From contig NZ_CP059851.1 in the NCBI RefSeq assembly GCF_014117445.1, positions 3,088,501-3,152,500 on the forward strand: a stretch of 64,000 bases of DNA, given 5' to 3'. Of this stretch, positions 15,484 to 23,572 are shown piece after piece. The notes under the pieces are model-generated. The model was not told the origin of the DNA. It made no database searches and saw only the letters and a list, made by a program, of their open reading frames with translations. Source of the stretch: Sandaracinobacteroides saxicola. Its GTDB lineage: Bacteria; Pseudomonadota; Alphaproteobacteria; Sphingomonadales; Sphingomonadaceae. The first letter of the stretch is position 1. Every line of letters starts with the position of its first letter. The translations under genes and the position numbers were made by a program.

Positions 15484-16869
15484 TTAGTAGTTGAGGCGGT
15501 GGTTGCTCACGATTTCTGTGCCGGGCGCTCGCCTCGCGCCCGCTGGTTTCATCGGCAAGTCACGGATCGTGAGCAGGTAACACAGCGCTTCCATCGCAAA
15601 CGTGCATTTCGCAAAGTGCTTGAATTGCTTTTCGTTGGCCGCGCTAAAATGCCCATGCGCCACTTTCGACCGAAATTTGGTCGCTTGCACCAGGTCGTCG
15701 ATGATCGTTTCCCCGAACGCATTCTCGCCGAAGCGCTTCCGCACACTGGCGACAAGTCGGTTGAAGCGCTGCGCGTTGGTTTCAGTCTTCAGCTGGCCAC
15801 GTATTACTCCCTTCACACGATCTTTGAATTCACCATGGCCAAGGCGGTCCGCTTCAGCGGCGGCAACACTAGCGATCTTATCGATGTCATGCGCGCTGAC
15901 GACTACAGCAGAGTCTGCGCCGGGAATTTCCTCGAGCCATTTGCAGGAGGTCAGCAGTCTTTCCGACGAGATTACATCGCGCATTTTGAATGCCATCATC
16001 ATCAGGCTGGCCGAATTTTCCCAAGCCTCGTAGCGCTCAATCCAAACCCTGAGACAATCGATAAAGTGTGCTAACTCTTTTTTATCGCGGACATGCGTGA
16101 ATGCACGCCCAACGCATAGGCTGCCTGACGGCGGTGGCGTTTCCGACCAGATATAGTTGATGACGTGATCGCCGATGTAGGTCTGCGCCTCAATTGCCTT
16201 CATGTAGTTTTCGAAGGACACACGCGACACCTCTATTTTTGACGGTACAAAATTATGCCCGAGCGCTGCCGACATAAAGCGCACGATGCAATCGACCCAG
16301 GGCAAGTAGCTGCGGATCGTGACCGGTTCATCAAACTCTAGCGAATAGCGAACGCCGATCGTGGTGGCGCGCTTGAAATCACTATTGCCCGAAGCTGCGT
16401 ACCAAGCGCTGACCTGCATCAGGCCGACCTTGAGCTTAAAGATTGTCGAGTCTGGGTGCTTGCCGACTTTAGCCTCAGCCATCGCATTGAACGTCTTGCT
16501 GTGGCGTAGCAGATCGTTCGTATGGGCGATATCAAAGCTCACACGGCGGATCGGATCGTCCTCTTTCCACTCATCCCGACCCACGATCGCAATACTCGCT
16601 CCAATCGAGCAGTTGTAGGAGGAAAGTTTGGGCTCCGTGAGATCATAATTCATGCCTATGCTCTTATAGATATCATGCATAGTTACGAAACAGTTGTTCT
16701 CCAACCGAAGAAGGATACTTTCTTCCTTTAGGAAAAATGGATCGTCCAACTGATGCAGACGAGCATTGATATTTGACTTTTCGATGCGAAAAATACCGTT
16801 CAGATTTTTGCCGCTGGTCAATTCGCGACAAAAATACTCGCGGCCAATTTCTAGGTCGTTGCGTGCCAT
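15484..16869 (-). CDS. HEPN-domain protein resembling the anti-phage protein ApeA
   Basis: 461 residues in a clearly AT-richer block. The N-terminal part (about 1-130) reads ELTSGKNLNGIFRIEKSNIN, SILLRLENNCFVTMHDIY and PIRRVSFDIAHTNDLLRHSK, a beta-rich pattern like the ApeA N-terminal domain. The C-terminal 120 residues are helical and end with a HEPN signature, TKFRSKVAHGHF: R400-x4-H405, the catalytic RNase motif of HEPN toxins. Known ApeA proteins are stand-alone HEPN nucleases that block phage growth, probably by RNA cleavage after sensing infection through the N-terminal domain. No partner gene is visible. Alternatives are another HEPN abortive-infection or RNase toxin family. The HEPN call is firmer than the ApeA call. 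Confidence 0.65.
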   Translation of the reverse strand: MARNDLEIGREYFCRELTSGKNLNGIFRIEKSNINARLHQLDDPFFLKEESILLRLENNCFVTMHDIYKSIGMNYDLTEPKLSSYNCSIGASIAIVGRDEWKEDDPIRRVSFDIAHTNDLLRHSKTFNAMAEAKVGKHPDSTIFKLKVGLMQVSAWYAASGNSDFKRATTIGVRYSLEFDEPVTIRSYLPWVDCIVRFMSAALGHNFVPSKIEVSRVSFENYMKAIEAQTYIGDHVINYIWSETPPPSGSLCVGRAFTHVRDKKELAHFIDCLRVWIERYEAWENSASLMMMAFKMRDVISSERLLTSCKWLEEIPGADSAVVVSAHDIDKIASVAAAEADRLGHGEFKDRVKGVIRGQLKTETNAQRFNRLVASVRKRFGENAFGETIIDDLVQATKFRSKVAHGHFSAANEKQFKHFAKCTFAMEALCYLLTIRDLPMKPAGARRAPGTEIVSNHRLNY

Positions 16870-17020
16870 CGGCCGGTCTTAAACATCCCAGCCGCATACA
16901 CCAAGGTGCTCGGGGAGTGGCAACCTTGCATGACGCGAAGTCGTAGGTCGCCGCAAGCGATGTGAAGCTTTCCGGAGCAGACGCTGGTTGAGCGAATGAC
17001 GCACTTCTTCAACCAACGTC

Positions 17021-17047
17021 AAAAAACCATCCGTCGGCAAACCGACG
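17021..17047 (-). terminator. hairpin with T-run downstream of the second toxin-antitoxin operon
   Basis: CGTCGG (17032-17037) and CCGACG (17042-17047) form a 6-bp stem with loop CAAA. In the leftward direction it is followed after 5 nt by six T residues (A-run 17021-17026 on the plus strand). It lies about 80 bp past the antitoxin stop. The spacer between stem and T-run makes it a weak candidate. Confidence 0.35.
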
Positions 17048-17128
17048 CCGAGGCGAGGTCAAATTGGGGATAGGCTTGAATCGGCGCGCAGACCCTACTC
17101 AAAAAAACAGCGTCCTCGTCAAACCCCC

Positions 17129-17416
17129 TCACGCCGCAATGGCCAGCCTAACCCCCAGCGCCTTCATAACCCGCAGCAGCGTATCCAACGTGGGATTCCC
17201 CTTGTCGCCAAACGCGCGATACAGCGCCTCCCGGCTGATGCCGCTCTGCCGCGCCAGCTCGGACATGCCACGCGACCGGGCAATCGCCTTCACCGCCCGC
17301 AGCAGCTCCTCGGGCGTGCCATCTTCCAGATAGGCATCCAGATAGGCGGCAATGTCCGCCGGCGTGTTCAGCACCTCGGCGGCATCCCACGGCTTGGTTT
17401 CGATCGCCATCGTCAA
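17129..17416 (-). CDS. HTH antitoxin of the second RelE/HigB-like module
   Basis: 95 residues, same family as the antitoxin at 10745-11047. KPWDAAEVLNTPADIAAYLD is the N-terminal toxin-binding part. GMSELARQSGISREALYRAF is the helix-turn-helix, followed by GNPTLDTLLRVMKALGVRL. The two antitoxins share the block GNPTL(D/E)TLL but differ widely elsewhere, so these are separate acquisitions or an old duplication. The start overlaps the toxin stop by 4 bp (ATGA). Confidence 0.88.
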   Translation of the reverse strand: MTMAIETKPWDAAEVLNTPADIAAYLDAYLEDGTPEELLRAVKAIARSRGMSELARQSGISREALYRAFGDKGNPTLDTLLRVMKALGVRLAIAA

Positions 17417-17703
17417 ACCTCCTTCGCCATCAAGATCGCCCGGTCGATGTCACGCACCTGGCTCTGCTTGTCGCCACCACACAGCAGGATGACAACAACC
17501 TGACCGCGCACCGTGAAATAAACCCGATACCCCGGGCCGAACGTAAACCGCAGTTCGCTCACGCCGCCGCCAACGGACTTGGCATCCCCGAAATTGCCGT
17601 CCACCAGCCGGTCAAGGCGTTTTGCAATCCGCGCCCGCCCCTGCACATCCTTCAACCCAGTCAGCCAGTCGATGAATGCGCCCGTCCGCCTGACCTCAAA
17701 CAT
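17413..17703 (-). CDS. RelE/HigB-like toxin of the second module
   Basis: 96 residues from MFEVRRTGAFIDWLTGLKDV. Conserved blocks ARIAKRLDRLVDGNFGDAKS, SELRFTFGPGYRVYFTVRGQ and VVILLCGGDKQSQVRDIDRA match the toxin at 10401-10742 and the RelE-type fold. I take the ATG at 17701-17703 rather than an upstream codon, because the palindromic promoter element ends at that codon. Expected activity is mRNA cleavage at the ribosome when the antitoxin is degraded. Confidence 0.87.
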   Translation of the reverse strand: MFEVRRTGAFIDWLTGLKDVQGRARIAKRLDRLVDGNFGDAKSVGGGVSELRFTFGPGYRVYFTVRGQVVVILLCGGDKQSQVRDIDRAILMAKEV

Positions 17704-17720
17704 GTGACTTATAATACACA
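17703..17720. promoter_or_regulatory. dyad with -10-like box at the second toxin start
   Basis: TGTGACTTATAATACACA has TGTG/CACA arms around an AT core. On the minus strand the core reads TATTAT, a -10-like hexamer about 9 nt from the toxin ATG. There is no room for a Shine-Dalgarno sequence, as at the first module. This suggests a leaderless toxin mRNA with repression at the same site. Confidence 0.4.
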
Positions 17721-17829
17721 TTCGCGCGCATCAATCAAGCCATCTGAGAACCGATGACTAAGTATAAGGTTTTGACAATCATCACCGTCGTCGCCCTCAG
17801 CAATCGGGCAAACCCCTACCCCGCCCCAA

Positions 17830-17975
17830 AGAGACTGTTTGAGAAATCGTTCAGGCCGTCGGCGAAAATGGTGATTTGCGAGCACCGAAGCGCAGCGACC
17901 TTGATGGTCGTGAGCATCGGAGCACAGCAAATCGCCATTTGCAGCCCGGCATGGGCGATTTATCAAACAGTCTCT
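17830..17975. repeat. 146-bp palindromic MITE-like element
   Basis: The outer ends GAGACTGTTTGAGAAATCG and CGATTTATCAAACAGTCTC are inverted repeats with one mismatch in 19, extended by one further A/T pair. Inside, ATGGTGATTTGCGAGCACCG is matched imperfectly by the complement of CGGAGCACAGCAAATCGCCA, so the whole element folds as one long hairpin. It encodes nothing. Its right end overlaps the DUF2252 stop codon by 2 bases. No clear target-site duplication is visible. Form and size fit a non-autonomous mobile repeat; it may also end transcription of the DUF2252 gene. Confidence 0.75.
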
Positions 17976-19368
17976 AAACCAGCGTCTCCGCCTCCACCCG
18001 CCCTTCCCGGATCGCATCCACCAGCGCCTCATGATCCCGCGCATTCTGCTCGGCATACCCCATTGCGAACCGCGCCATCGCATCGGCGAACCCGTCCCCC
18101 TTCCCCAGGTATCCGCTGATCACCGCCGCGTCCGCGCTCCGCTTGTGCGCCCGCGCCAGCGCCCAGCCGCACGCCCGGCCATAGCGCGCCAGGTTCGCCG
18201 GCTTCATCACATTCACGTCCGCGGACACCTTCGAATCCCGCAGCTGCCGCACATAATAATGAAAATCCTCGCTTTTCGTGATGCCCAGGAACACGTCGCT
18301 CGCCGCCTGCATCAGCCGCTGGCCGAACACCACCCGCTCGCCATGATGCCTGAAATGCCCCCGCCCCTGATAGGCCTCCAGCACCGAGGCCCGCGCTTCC
18401 TTGAACTGAAGGAACAGCGGATCGCCATTGCCGGACGTCAGCAGCACGATGCCGCAGCGCGTCCCCACGCTGCCCACCCCCACCACCTTCATCGCCACAT
18501 CCACCACCCGGAACCGGTCGAACAGCAACCGCCGCTCCGGCGCCAGATTGTCACGATACCGCGTCAGCATCACCTCCGCCTTCGCCCGGAAATCCGCGTC
18601 CCGCTCGAAATCGGCATCGTGGAAGATCAGCGGCGGCGCCTCCTTGATGCGCAGCGCACCGTCCTTCACCTCGGTCAGCTTGCTGAACTGGTGCAGGTTC
18701 GGGTCGCGCCCCGCCTCTTTCCGCAACCGCGCCTGGTGCAGCCGCCGAAGGTCATCATCGCTGGTGTCGGCGATCAGCTCCTCCAGGTCGATCCACTCAT
18801 AGAAAGCCTTCAGGATCGGCATCGCGCCATACCGCCCCATATGGTCGCGGTAACTGTCCGCCGCGCTCCACGCCGCCGCCGCCTGCGCCACCGCATCGAA
18901 GCCCCGGTCGGCCGCCGCGATCGCCAGGCTGGCGCACAGCCGCTTCACGTCCCACTCGAACGGGCCGATGCTCGCCTCGTCGAAGTCGTTGATGTCGAAC
19001 ACCAGGTTGCGCTCCGGCGTGGCAAACCCGCCAAAGTTCATCAGATGCGCGTCCCCACAGATCACCGGCTTGATGCCGGCATCGGCGCTGCCGTGCAGGT
19101 CATGCGCCATGATCGCCGCCGCGCCCCGGTAAAAGGCGAACGGGCTGGCCACCATCCGGCCATAGCGGATCGGCAGCAGCGCCTCCACCCGCCCGGCGCT
19201 GTTCGCCTGCAACAGGTCGATGGGATCGGCGCGGTCGGCCCGCACCCGATAATCGCCCAGCCCCTTGCGCGGCGCCCGGGCCCGCAGCGCCCGCCCCATC
19301 GCCGCCCGCTCAGCGAGCGGCTTCAGGAAACTGGCGGACGAAAGCGCCTCGGCCTTCTTCATGCTCAT
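17974..19368 (-). CDS. DUF2252-family protein
   Basis: 464 residues of the DUF2252 family, which has a kinase-like (aminoglycoside phosphotransferase-like) fold. Typical blocks are MVASPFAFYRGAAAIMAHDL, VICGDAHLMNFGGFATPERN, VFDINDFDEASIGPFEWDVK and FLQFKEARASVLE. The GDAH and DINDFDE motifs correspond to catalytic-loop and metal-binding positions of that fold, but the substrate is unknown. The start is the ATG overlapping the stop of the GST gene (ATGA); the reading frame continues 110 codons further upstream, but only as an antisense-like shadow of that GST. The stop codon touches the palindromic repeat. Confidence 0.85.
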   Translation of the reverse strand: MSMKKAEALSSASFLKPLAERAAMGRALRARAPRKGLGDYRVRADRADPIDLLQANSAGRVEALLPIRYGRMVASPFAFYRGAAAIMAHDLHGSADAGIKPVICGDAHLMNFGGFATPERNLVFDINDFDEASIGPFEWDVKRLCASLAIAAADRGFDAVAQAAAAWSAADSYRDHMGRYGAMPILKAFYEWIDLEELIADTSDDDLRRLHQARLRKEAGRDPNLHQFSKLTEVKDGALRIKEAPPLIFHDADFERDADFRAKAEVMLTRYRDNLAPERRLLFDRFRVVDVAMKVVGVGSVGTRCGIVLLTSGNGDPLFLQFKEARASVLEAYQGRGHFRHHGERVVFGQRLMQAASDVFLGITKSEDFHYYVRQLRDSKVSADVNVMKPANLARYGRACGWALARAHKRSADAAVISGYLGKGDGFADAMARFAMGYAEQNARDHEALVDAIREGRVEAETLV

Positions 19369-19979
19369 GCTCCTGCCGACGGCCGCGCCGCCACCCGCTC
19401 CCGCCACCCCGGCAGCCAGCTGGCGCCCGTCGGGATCGGCTGCCGCACGGTCGCCCCGAACTGCACGAACGCGAACAACAGGATATCCGCCAGCGTGAAG
19501 CGCTCGCCACACACCCAGGTCCGCCCCGCCATCAGCCCGTCCAGCCACAGCAGCTTCTCCGCCGCGATGGCCTTCAGCTCCGCGCCGGCCTCCGGCGTCA
19601 CCAGCGTCATGCGCGGCGCGAACAGCGGCCGGCCCTCGGTCGCGCGAAAGCCGTTCGCCATCGGCTCCAATATGTAGAGGTCGATGCGCCGCATCCACAT
19701 CCGCGCCTCCGCCCGTTCCGCCGCCGTCCGCCCGATCAGCGGCGGCTCGGGGTGCAGCTCCTCCAGATATTCGGCAATCGCCGTGATTTCGCAGATCACC
19801 GCGCCATCGTCGGTCTCCAGCGCCGGCGTCCCGCCCGCCGGGTTGCGCGCCACATGCGCCGCCTGCCGGTTCTCGCCCTTCAGGATGTCCAGCGTCACCG
19901 TCTCGATGGCCAGGCCTTTTTCCGCCATCACCATCCGCACCACATGCGGGTTCGGCCCCACGCTGTCATAGAATCTCAT
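19365..19979 (-). CDS. glutathione S-transferase family protein
   Basis: 204-residue cytosolic GST-fold protein. The thioredoxin-like N-domain begins MRFYDSVGPNPHVVRMVMAE, with the glutathione-contact loop NPAGGTPALETDDGAVICE followed by ITAIAEYLEEL (the cis-proline and ES/ET region). The helical C-domain has the N-capping box FTLADILLFAFVQFG. The start at 19979 has GGGAGAAA just upstream. Likely detoxification or a glutathione-dependent lyase-type reaction; the substrate is not inferable. Confidence 0.88.
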   Translation of the reverse strand: MRFYDSVGPNPHVVRMVMAEKGLAIETVTLDILKGENRQAAHVARNPAGGTPALETDDGAVICEITAIAEYLEELHPEPPLIGRTAAERAEARMWMRRIDLYILEPMANGFRATEGRPLFAPRMTLVTPEAGAELKAIAAEKLLWLDGLMAGRTWVCGERFTLADILLFAFVQFGATVRQPIPTGASWLPGWRERVAARPSAGA

Positions 19980-20056
19980 CGCTTTCTCCCTTCCCCACAG
20001 GATGCGGCGCGCGCCGGGGGTTGGCAAGACCGGCGCCGGCTCGCATGAAGGCGGCG

Positions 20057-21400
20057 ATGACCGACCGCCTGCCCCGCCAGCATTTCGCGCTGCTCTTCGT
20101 CGCGCTGCTGGTCACCGCGGCGGGCAACACCGCGCTGCAAACCGTGCTGCCGGCCATCGGCCGCCAGATCGGCATCCCCGATCTCCTCGTCGCCCTCGTC
20201 TTCAGCCTGTCGGCCCTGCTCTGGACTTTCAGCGCCCCCTTCTGGGCAGAGGCGTCGGACAAGCGCGGCCGCCGCCGCCTGATGCAGGTCGGCGTCGCCG
20301 GCTTCGGCGTCTCGATGCTGCTCTGCGCCAGCATCATCGTCGCCGGCCTCAACGGCATCTTCGCCGCCGTCACCACCATGATCCTGTTCACGCTCGCCCG
20401 CGCCATCTTCGGCATCTTCGGCTCGGCGGCGTCGCCCGCCAGCCAGGCCTATGTCGCCAGCCGCACTTCGGAAGGTGAGCGCACCACCGCGCTCGCCACC
20501 CTCTCCAGCGCCTTCGGCCTCGGCACCATCCTCGGCCCGGCGATCGCGCCGCTGTTCATCATCGCGCCGCTCGGCCTCTCCGGTCCGATGTTCGGCTTCG
20601 CCCTCATCGCGTTCGCCGTCCTCGTCGCGCTGCAACTCGGCCTGCCCGATGACGACCCCACCCATGCCATCCACCTGACGCGCGGCTATGCCAGCGGCGC
20701 GTCCGTCGCCATGCCGTCGGTCGGCGGCGCGGCCCCCGGCGCCAGCATCACCGCCGCCGGAGAGGCCACCCGCCGCGGCAAGCGTGAGCGCCTCAGCGTC
20801 CGCGACCCGCGCGTCAAACCCTTCATGATTTTCGGTTTCACCAGTGGATCGCTGCAGGCCGTCGCCGGCCAGACGCTGGGCTTCCTGGTGATCGACCGCA
20901 TCCAGGTGCCGCCCGCGCAGGCACCGCAATTCCTCGCCATCATCTTCATGGCCGGCGCCGGCGCCACGCTGCTGGCGCAATGGGGCCTGATCCGCATGCT
21001 GCGCCTCAACCCCTCGCAACTGATGCGCTACGGCACGCTGCTCGCGGCGCTCGGCACGCTCTGGATCGCCTTCGCCGCCGATTTCCACGCCCTCGTCATC
21101 GCCTATGCGCTCGCTTCGCTCGGCTATGGCTTCGCCCGGCCCGGCTTCACCGCCGGCTCCTCGCTCGCCGTCGGACCGGAGGAGCAGGGCGGCGTCGCCG
21201 GCGCCGTCACTGCGGTCAACGGCGCCTGCTTCATCGCCGCGCCCTTCGTCGGCATCGGACTCTACGAACTCATCCCCACCCTGCCCTACGAGCTCGGCGC
21301 CGCCGGCCTCGCGGCGCTGCTGATCTACGCCTGGCGCAACCCCGTCCTGCGCGCCAGCGCCGCCCACCGCGAACCCTTGGCCGACGTCGAACAACCATGA
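20057..21400 (+). CDS. MFS transporter (drug:proton antiporter-like)
   Basis: About 447 residues with twelve hydrophobic segments. The major-facilitator signature between TM2 and TM3 is FWAEASDKRGRRRLMQVGVA (D-x-R-G-R-R-type loop), and RAIFGIFGSAASPASQAYVA fits motif C-like TM regions of drug exporters. A long central cytoplasmic loop (residues about 195-250) separates the two halves. ATG 20057 has GAAGG at good spacing; ATG 20045 is the alternative. Substrate unknown. A near-perfect parS sequence starts 5 bp after the stop. Confidence 0.87.
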   Translation: MTDRLPRQHFALLFVALLVTAAGNTALQTVLPAIGRQIGIPDLLVALVFSLSALLWTFSAPFWAEASDKRGRRRLMQVGVAGFGVSMLLCASIIVAGLNGIFAAVTTMILFTLARAIFGIFGSAASPASQAYVASRTSEGERTTALATLSSAFGLGTILGPAIAPLFIIAPLGLSGPMFGFALIAFAVLVALQLGLPDDDPTHAIHLTRGYASGASVAMPSVGGAAPGASITAAGEATRRGKRERLSVRDPRVKPFMIFGFTSGSLQAVAGQTLGFLVIDRIQVPPAQAPQFLAIIFMAGAGATLLAQWGLIRMLRLNPSQLMRYGTLLAALGTLWIAFAADFHALVIAYALASLGYGFARPGFTAGSSLAVGPEEQGGVAGAVTAVNGACFIAAPFVGIGLYELIPTLPYELGAAGLAALLIYAWRNPVLRASAAHREPLADVEQP

Positions 21401-21405
21401 TGGCA

Positions 21406-21421
21406 TGTTCCACGTCGAACA
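21406..21421. promoter_or_regulatory. parS-like site, one mismatch
   Basis: TGTTCCACGTCGAACA differs at one base from the perfect palindrome TGTTCCACGTGGAACA found at 39629, 41585 and 41611. It lies between convergent genes, about 18 kb from the core parS cluster. ParB binding here is plausible but may be weak. Confidence 0.5.
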
Positions 21422-21430
21422 TGGAACCGA

Positions 21431-22495
21431 TCAAGCCCTGATCAGCCAGCCCTTTCGCTGCATCGTCCGCAACGGCACCGTGCACAGCGCCGTCGCCACC
21501 ACCGCGAACAGCAAAGACGCCCAGGGCAGCGGCAGCCCCGTCGCCGCAAACGGCGCGAACGCCAGCTCCCAAAGTTTCACCACCCCGTCCGGCTTGCGCA
21601 CCAACACGGCCAGCAGCAGCATGTGCAGCACATAGAGCGTCAGCGCCGTCTGCCCCAGCAACAGCAGCCAGCGCGCCACCGCCATCCCGCCAACCCGGCC
21701 CCAAACCCGTCGCAACCCCCACCAGAACAAAAGCCCCAGCCCCGCCGTCACCAGCACGAAACTTCCCGTCCACAGCGCCTTGTTCACCGGCAGCACCAGC
21801 GCCAGCGCCAGCCCCGCCAGCAGCAACGCCGCACCCGCCGCCAGCAACCCGCCATCGCCCATCCCGCCGCGCAGCGCCCGCATCACCGCCACGCCCAGCA
21901 AGCCCGACGCCAGCGCCGGCAGCGTGGACAGCACCCCTTCCGGATCCCAGGTCCCGCGGAACACCCGGCCGGGCAGGAAGTGCCGGTCGAACCAGCCGCT
22001 CCACCCCATGCCCGGTGCCAGGCTCGGCAGGACTTCCCCCGGCGCCGGCACGAACAGCAGCAGCAGGCTGTGCGCCAGCAGGATCAGCGCCGCCACCCCC
22101 GCCGCCGGCCGCCATCCCGGCGCCGCCCGCATCAGCAGCGCGCAGCCCAGGTAAACCAGCGCGATCCGCTGCAACACGCCCGACGTCCGGATGTCGTGAA
22201 ACTCGAACCGCGGCCGGATCAGCCACGACAGCAACACCCCCAGCGCGAACAGCACCAGCACGCGCCGCAGGATGGCCGGCCATCGCGGCGACGTTTGTCC
22301 GTCCAGCGCCAGCGGCACCGACAGCCCCACGATCAGCAGGAACCAGGGAAACACCAGGTCCGCCAGCGTCAGCCCGTCCCATTCGGCATGCGCCAGCCAG
22401 GGCAGCACATGCGCGGGGGAGCCCTGCACATTCACCAGCACCATCAGCACCACGGTCAGCCCGCGAAACGCATCCAGGCTTCCGTCCCTCGTCAT
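21431..22495 (-). CDS. DUF5009/heparan-alpha-glucosaminide N-acetyltransferase-like membrane protein
   Basis: 354-residue polytopic membrane protein. It begins MTRDGSLDAFRGLTVVLMVL and continues AEWDGLTLADLVFPWFLLIV, the conserved entrance of the YeiB/DUF5009/HGSNAT acyltransferase group. DIRTSGVLQRIALVYLGCAL is the next family block. About ten hydrophobic helices follow. Members move acyl groups across a membrane onto sugars or amines; the acceptor here is unknown. Its ATG overlaps the stop of the DsrE-like gene. It is the last gene of the leftward series that starts at ubiE. Confidence 0.85.
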   Translation of the reverse strand: MTRDGSLDAFRGLTVVLMVLVNVQGSPAHVLPWLAHAEWDGLTLADLVFPWFLLIVGLSVPLALDGQTSPRWPAILRRVLVLFALGVLLSWLIRPRFEFHDIRTSGVLQRIALVYLGCALLMRAAPGWRPAAGVAALILLAHSLLLLFVPAPGEVLPSLAPGMGWSGWFDRHFLPGRVFRGTWDPEGVLSTLPALASGLLGVAVMRALRGGMGDGGLLAAGAALLLAGLALALVLPVNKALWTGSFVLVTAGLGLLFWWGLRRVWGRVGGMAVARWLLLLGQTALTLYVLHMLLLAVLVRKPDGVVKLWELAFAPFAATGLPLPWASLLFAVVATALCTVPLRTMQRKGWLIRA

Positions 22496-22809
22496 GCCAG
22501 CAGGATCTGCCACCCCGGCCGCTCCGCCAGGAACGCCACCAGCCCCAGCGCCTCCACCCCCGGCGGCAGGTCGGCGGCGCGCAGGCCGTGCGCGTCCATC
22601 GCGCTCTGGCACAGCCCGATCCACACCCCGTCGCGCCACAGCATGTCCAGCGCCGTCGCCACCTTCGCATTGCCCAGCGCCCCCGCCGCGCCCTCCTTCA
22701 ACAGCATCGCCACGCCGCGATCCATCGCGTTCAGCGTCGCCGCCAGCTCGACCGCGGCGGCAAAGCGCGGCCCCGGTGCCTCGGTCACGATCATCGCCAC
22801 CCCGCTCAT
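22492..22809 (-). CDS. DsrE-family sulfur-relay-like protein
   Basis: 105 residues from MSGVAMIVTEAPGPRFAAAV. The pattern of a Rossmann-like small domain (LAATLNAMDRGVAMLLKEGA, VWIGLCQSAMDAHGLRAADL, ALGLVAFL) matches the DsrE/DsrF/YchN family. The single cysteine in IGLCQSAMDAHG is where the family's active cysteine sits. Family members pass sulfur in tRNA thiolation or sulfur oxidation, though many have no known role. It starts 10 bp after the MoeB-like gene, which suggests a shared sulfur-transfer function; that is inference. Confidence 0.75.
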   Translation of the reverse strand: MSGVAMIVTEAPGPRFAAAVELAATLNAMDRGVAMLLKEGAAGALGNAKVATALDMLWRDGVWIGLCQSAMDAHGLRAADLPPGVEALGLVAFLAERPGWQILLA

Positions 22810-22819
22810 GCCGCCCCGC

Positions 22820-23572
22820 TCATGCCACCCCCCCATGCGCCGGGCAGGCGGGATCGCGCGGCACCCGCAGCGTCCGCTGCCGCTGCCCCAGCGCATCGTA
22901 GAGCAGAAGCTTCCCAAGCTGCGGCTCGCCGAACCCCAGGATCAGCCGCATCACCTCCAGCGCCGCCATCGCGCCGACCACCCCCGCCAGCGCCCCCAGC
23001 ACGCCCTCGTCGGCGCAGGTGCCGCCCTCGCGCTCGGCGGCATCACCGGCAAAACAGCGCCAGCAGGCAGCATCGCCCAGATGCCCGGCGAACACCCCCA
23101 GCTGCCCCTCGAACGGGCCGATGGCCGCCGCCACCAGCGGGATGCCCAGCGCCACCGCGGCATCGCTCACCGCGCGCCGCGTCGCAAAATTGTCGCAGCC
23201 ATCGGCGATCACATCATGCCCCGCCAGCATCGCCCGCGCGTTCGCCTGCCCCAGCCGCGTCGCCCGGGTCGCGATCCGCACATCGGGGTTCAGCGCCGCC
23301 AGCCGTTCCCGCGCCACATCCACCTTGTGCCGCCCCACGTCCGCCGTCCCGAACAGCGTCTGCCGCTGCAAATTGCTCAGGCTGACGGCATCATCGTCGA
23401 TGATGCTGATGTTGCCCACCCCCGCCGCCGCCAGATAGGTCAGCATCGGCGAGCCCAGCCCGCCCGCGCCCACCACCGCCACCTTCGCCGACAGCAGCCT
23501 GCGTTGCCCCTCGCCGCCCACCTCCCGCAGCACGATATGCCGGGCATAGCGGTCGAGCTGCGCGTCGTTCAT
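22820..23572 (-). CDS. MoeB/ThiF-family adenylyltransferase
   Basis: 250-residue E1-like enzyme that adenylates the C-terminal glycine of a sulfur-carrier protein (MoaD or ThiS). It opens with the hallmark [20 protein letters not shown]. The nucleotide loop is [20 protein letters not shown], the acidic strand [18 protein letters not shown], and the aspartate contact is in [18 protein letters not shown]. Of the two C-x2-C zinc pairs normally present, only the partial patterns CWRCFAG and PACPAH are seen. No rhodanese domain is attached. No moaD or thiS is adjacent, so molybdopterin and thiamine roles cannot be separated. The start overlaps the dut stop (ATGA). Confidence 0.88.
   Translation of the reverse strand: MNDAQLDRYARHIVLREVGGEGQRRLLSAKVAVVGAGGLGSPMLTYLAAAGVGNISIIDDDAVSLSNLQRQTLFGTADVGRHKVDVARERLAALNPDVRIATRATRLGQANARAMLAGHDVIADGCDNFATRRAVSDAAVALGIPLVAAAIGPFEGQLGVFAGHLGDAACWRCFAGDAAEREGGTCADEGVLGALAGVVGAMAALEVMRLILGFGEPQLGKLLLYDALGQRQRTLRVPRDPACPAHGGVA

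Noticed and set aside
15217-15494. Short ORFs on both strands between rlmE and the HEPN gene
   Set aside because: No family features, no convincing ribosome-binding site and mutual overlap; probably non-coding.
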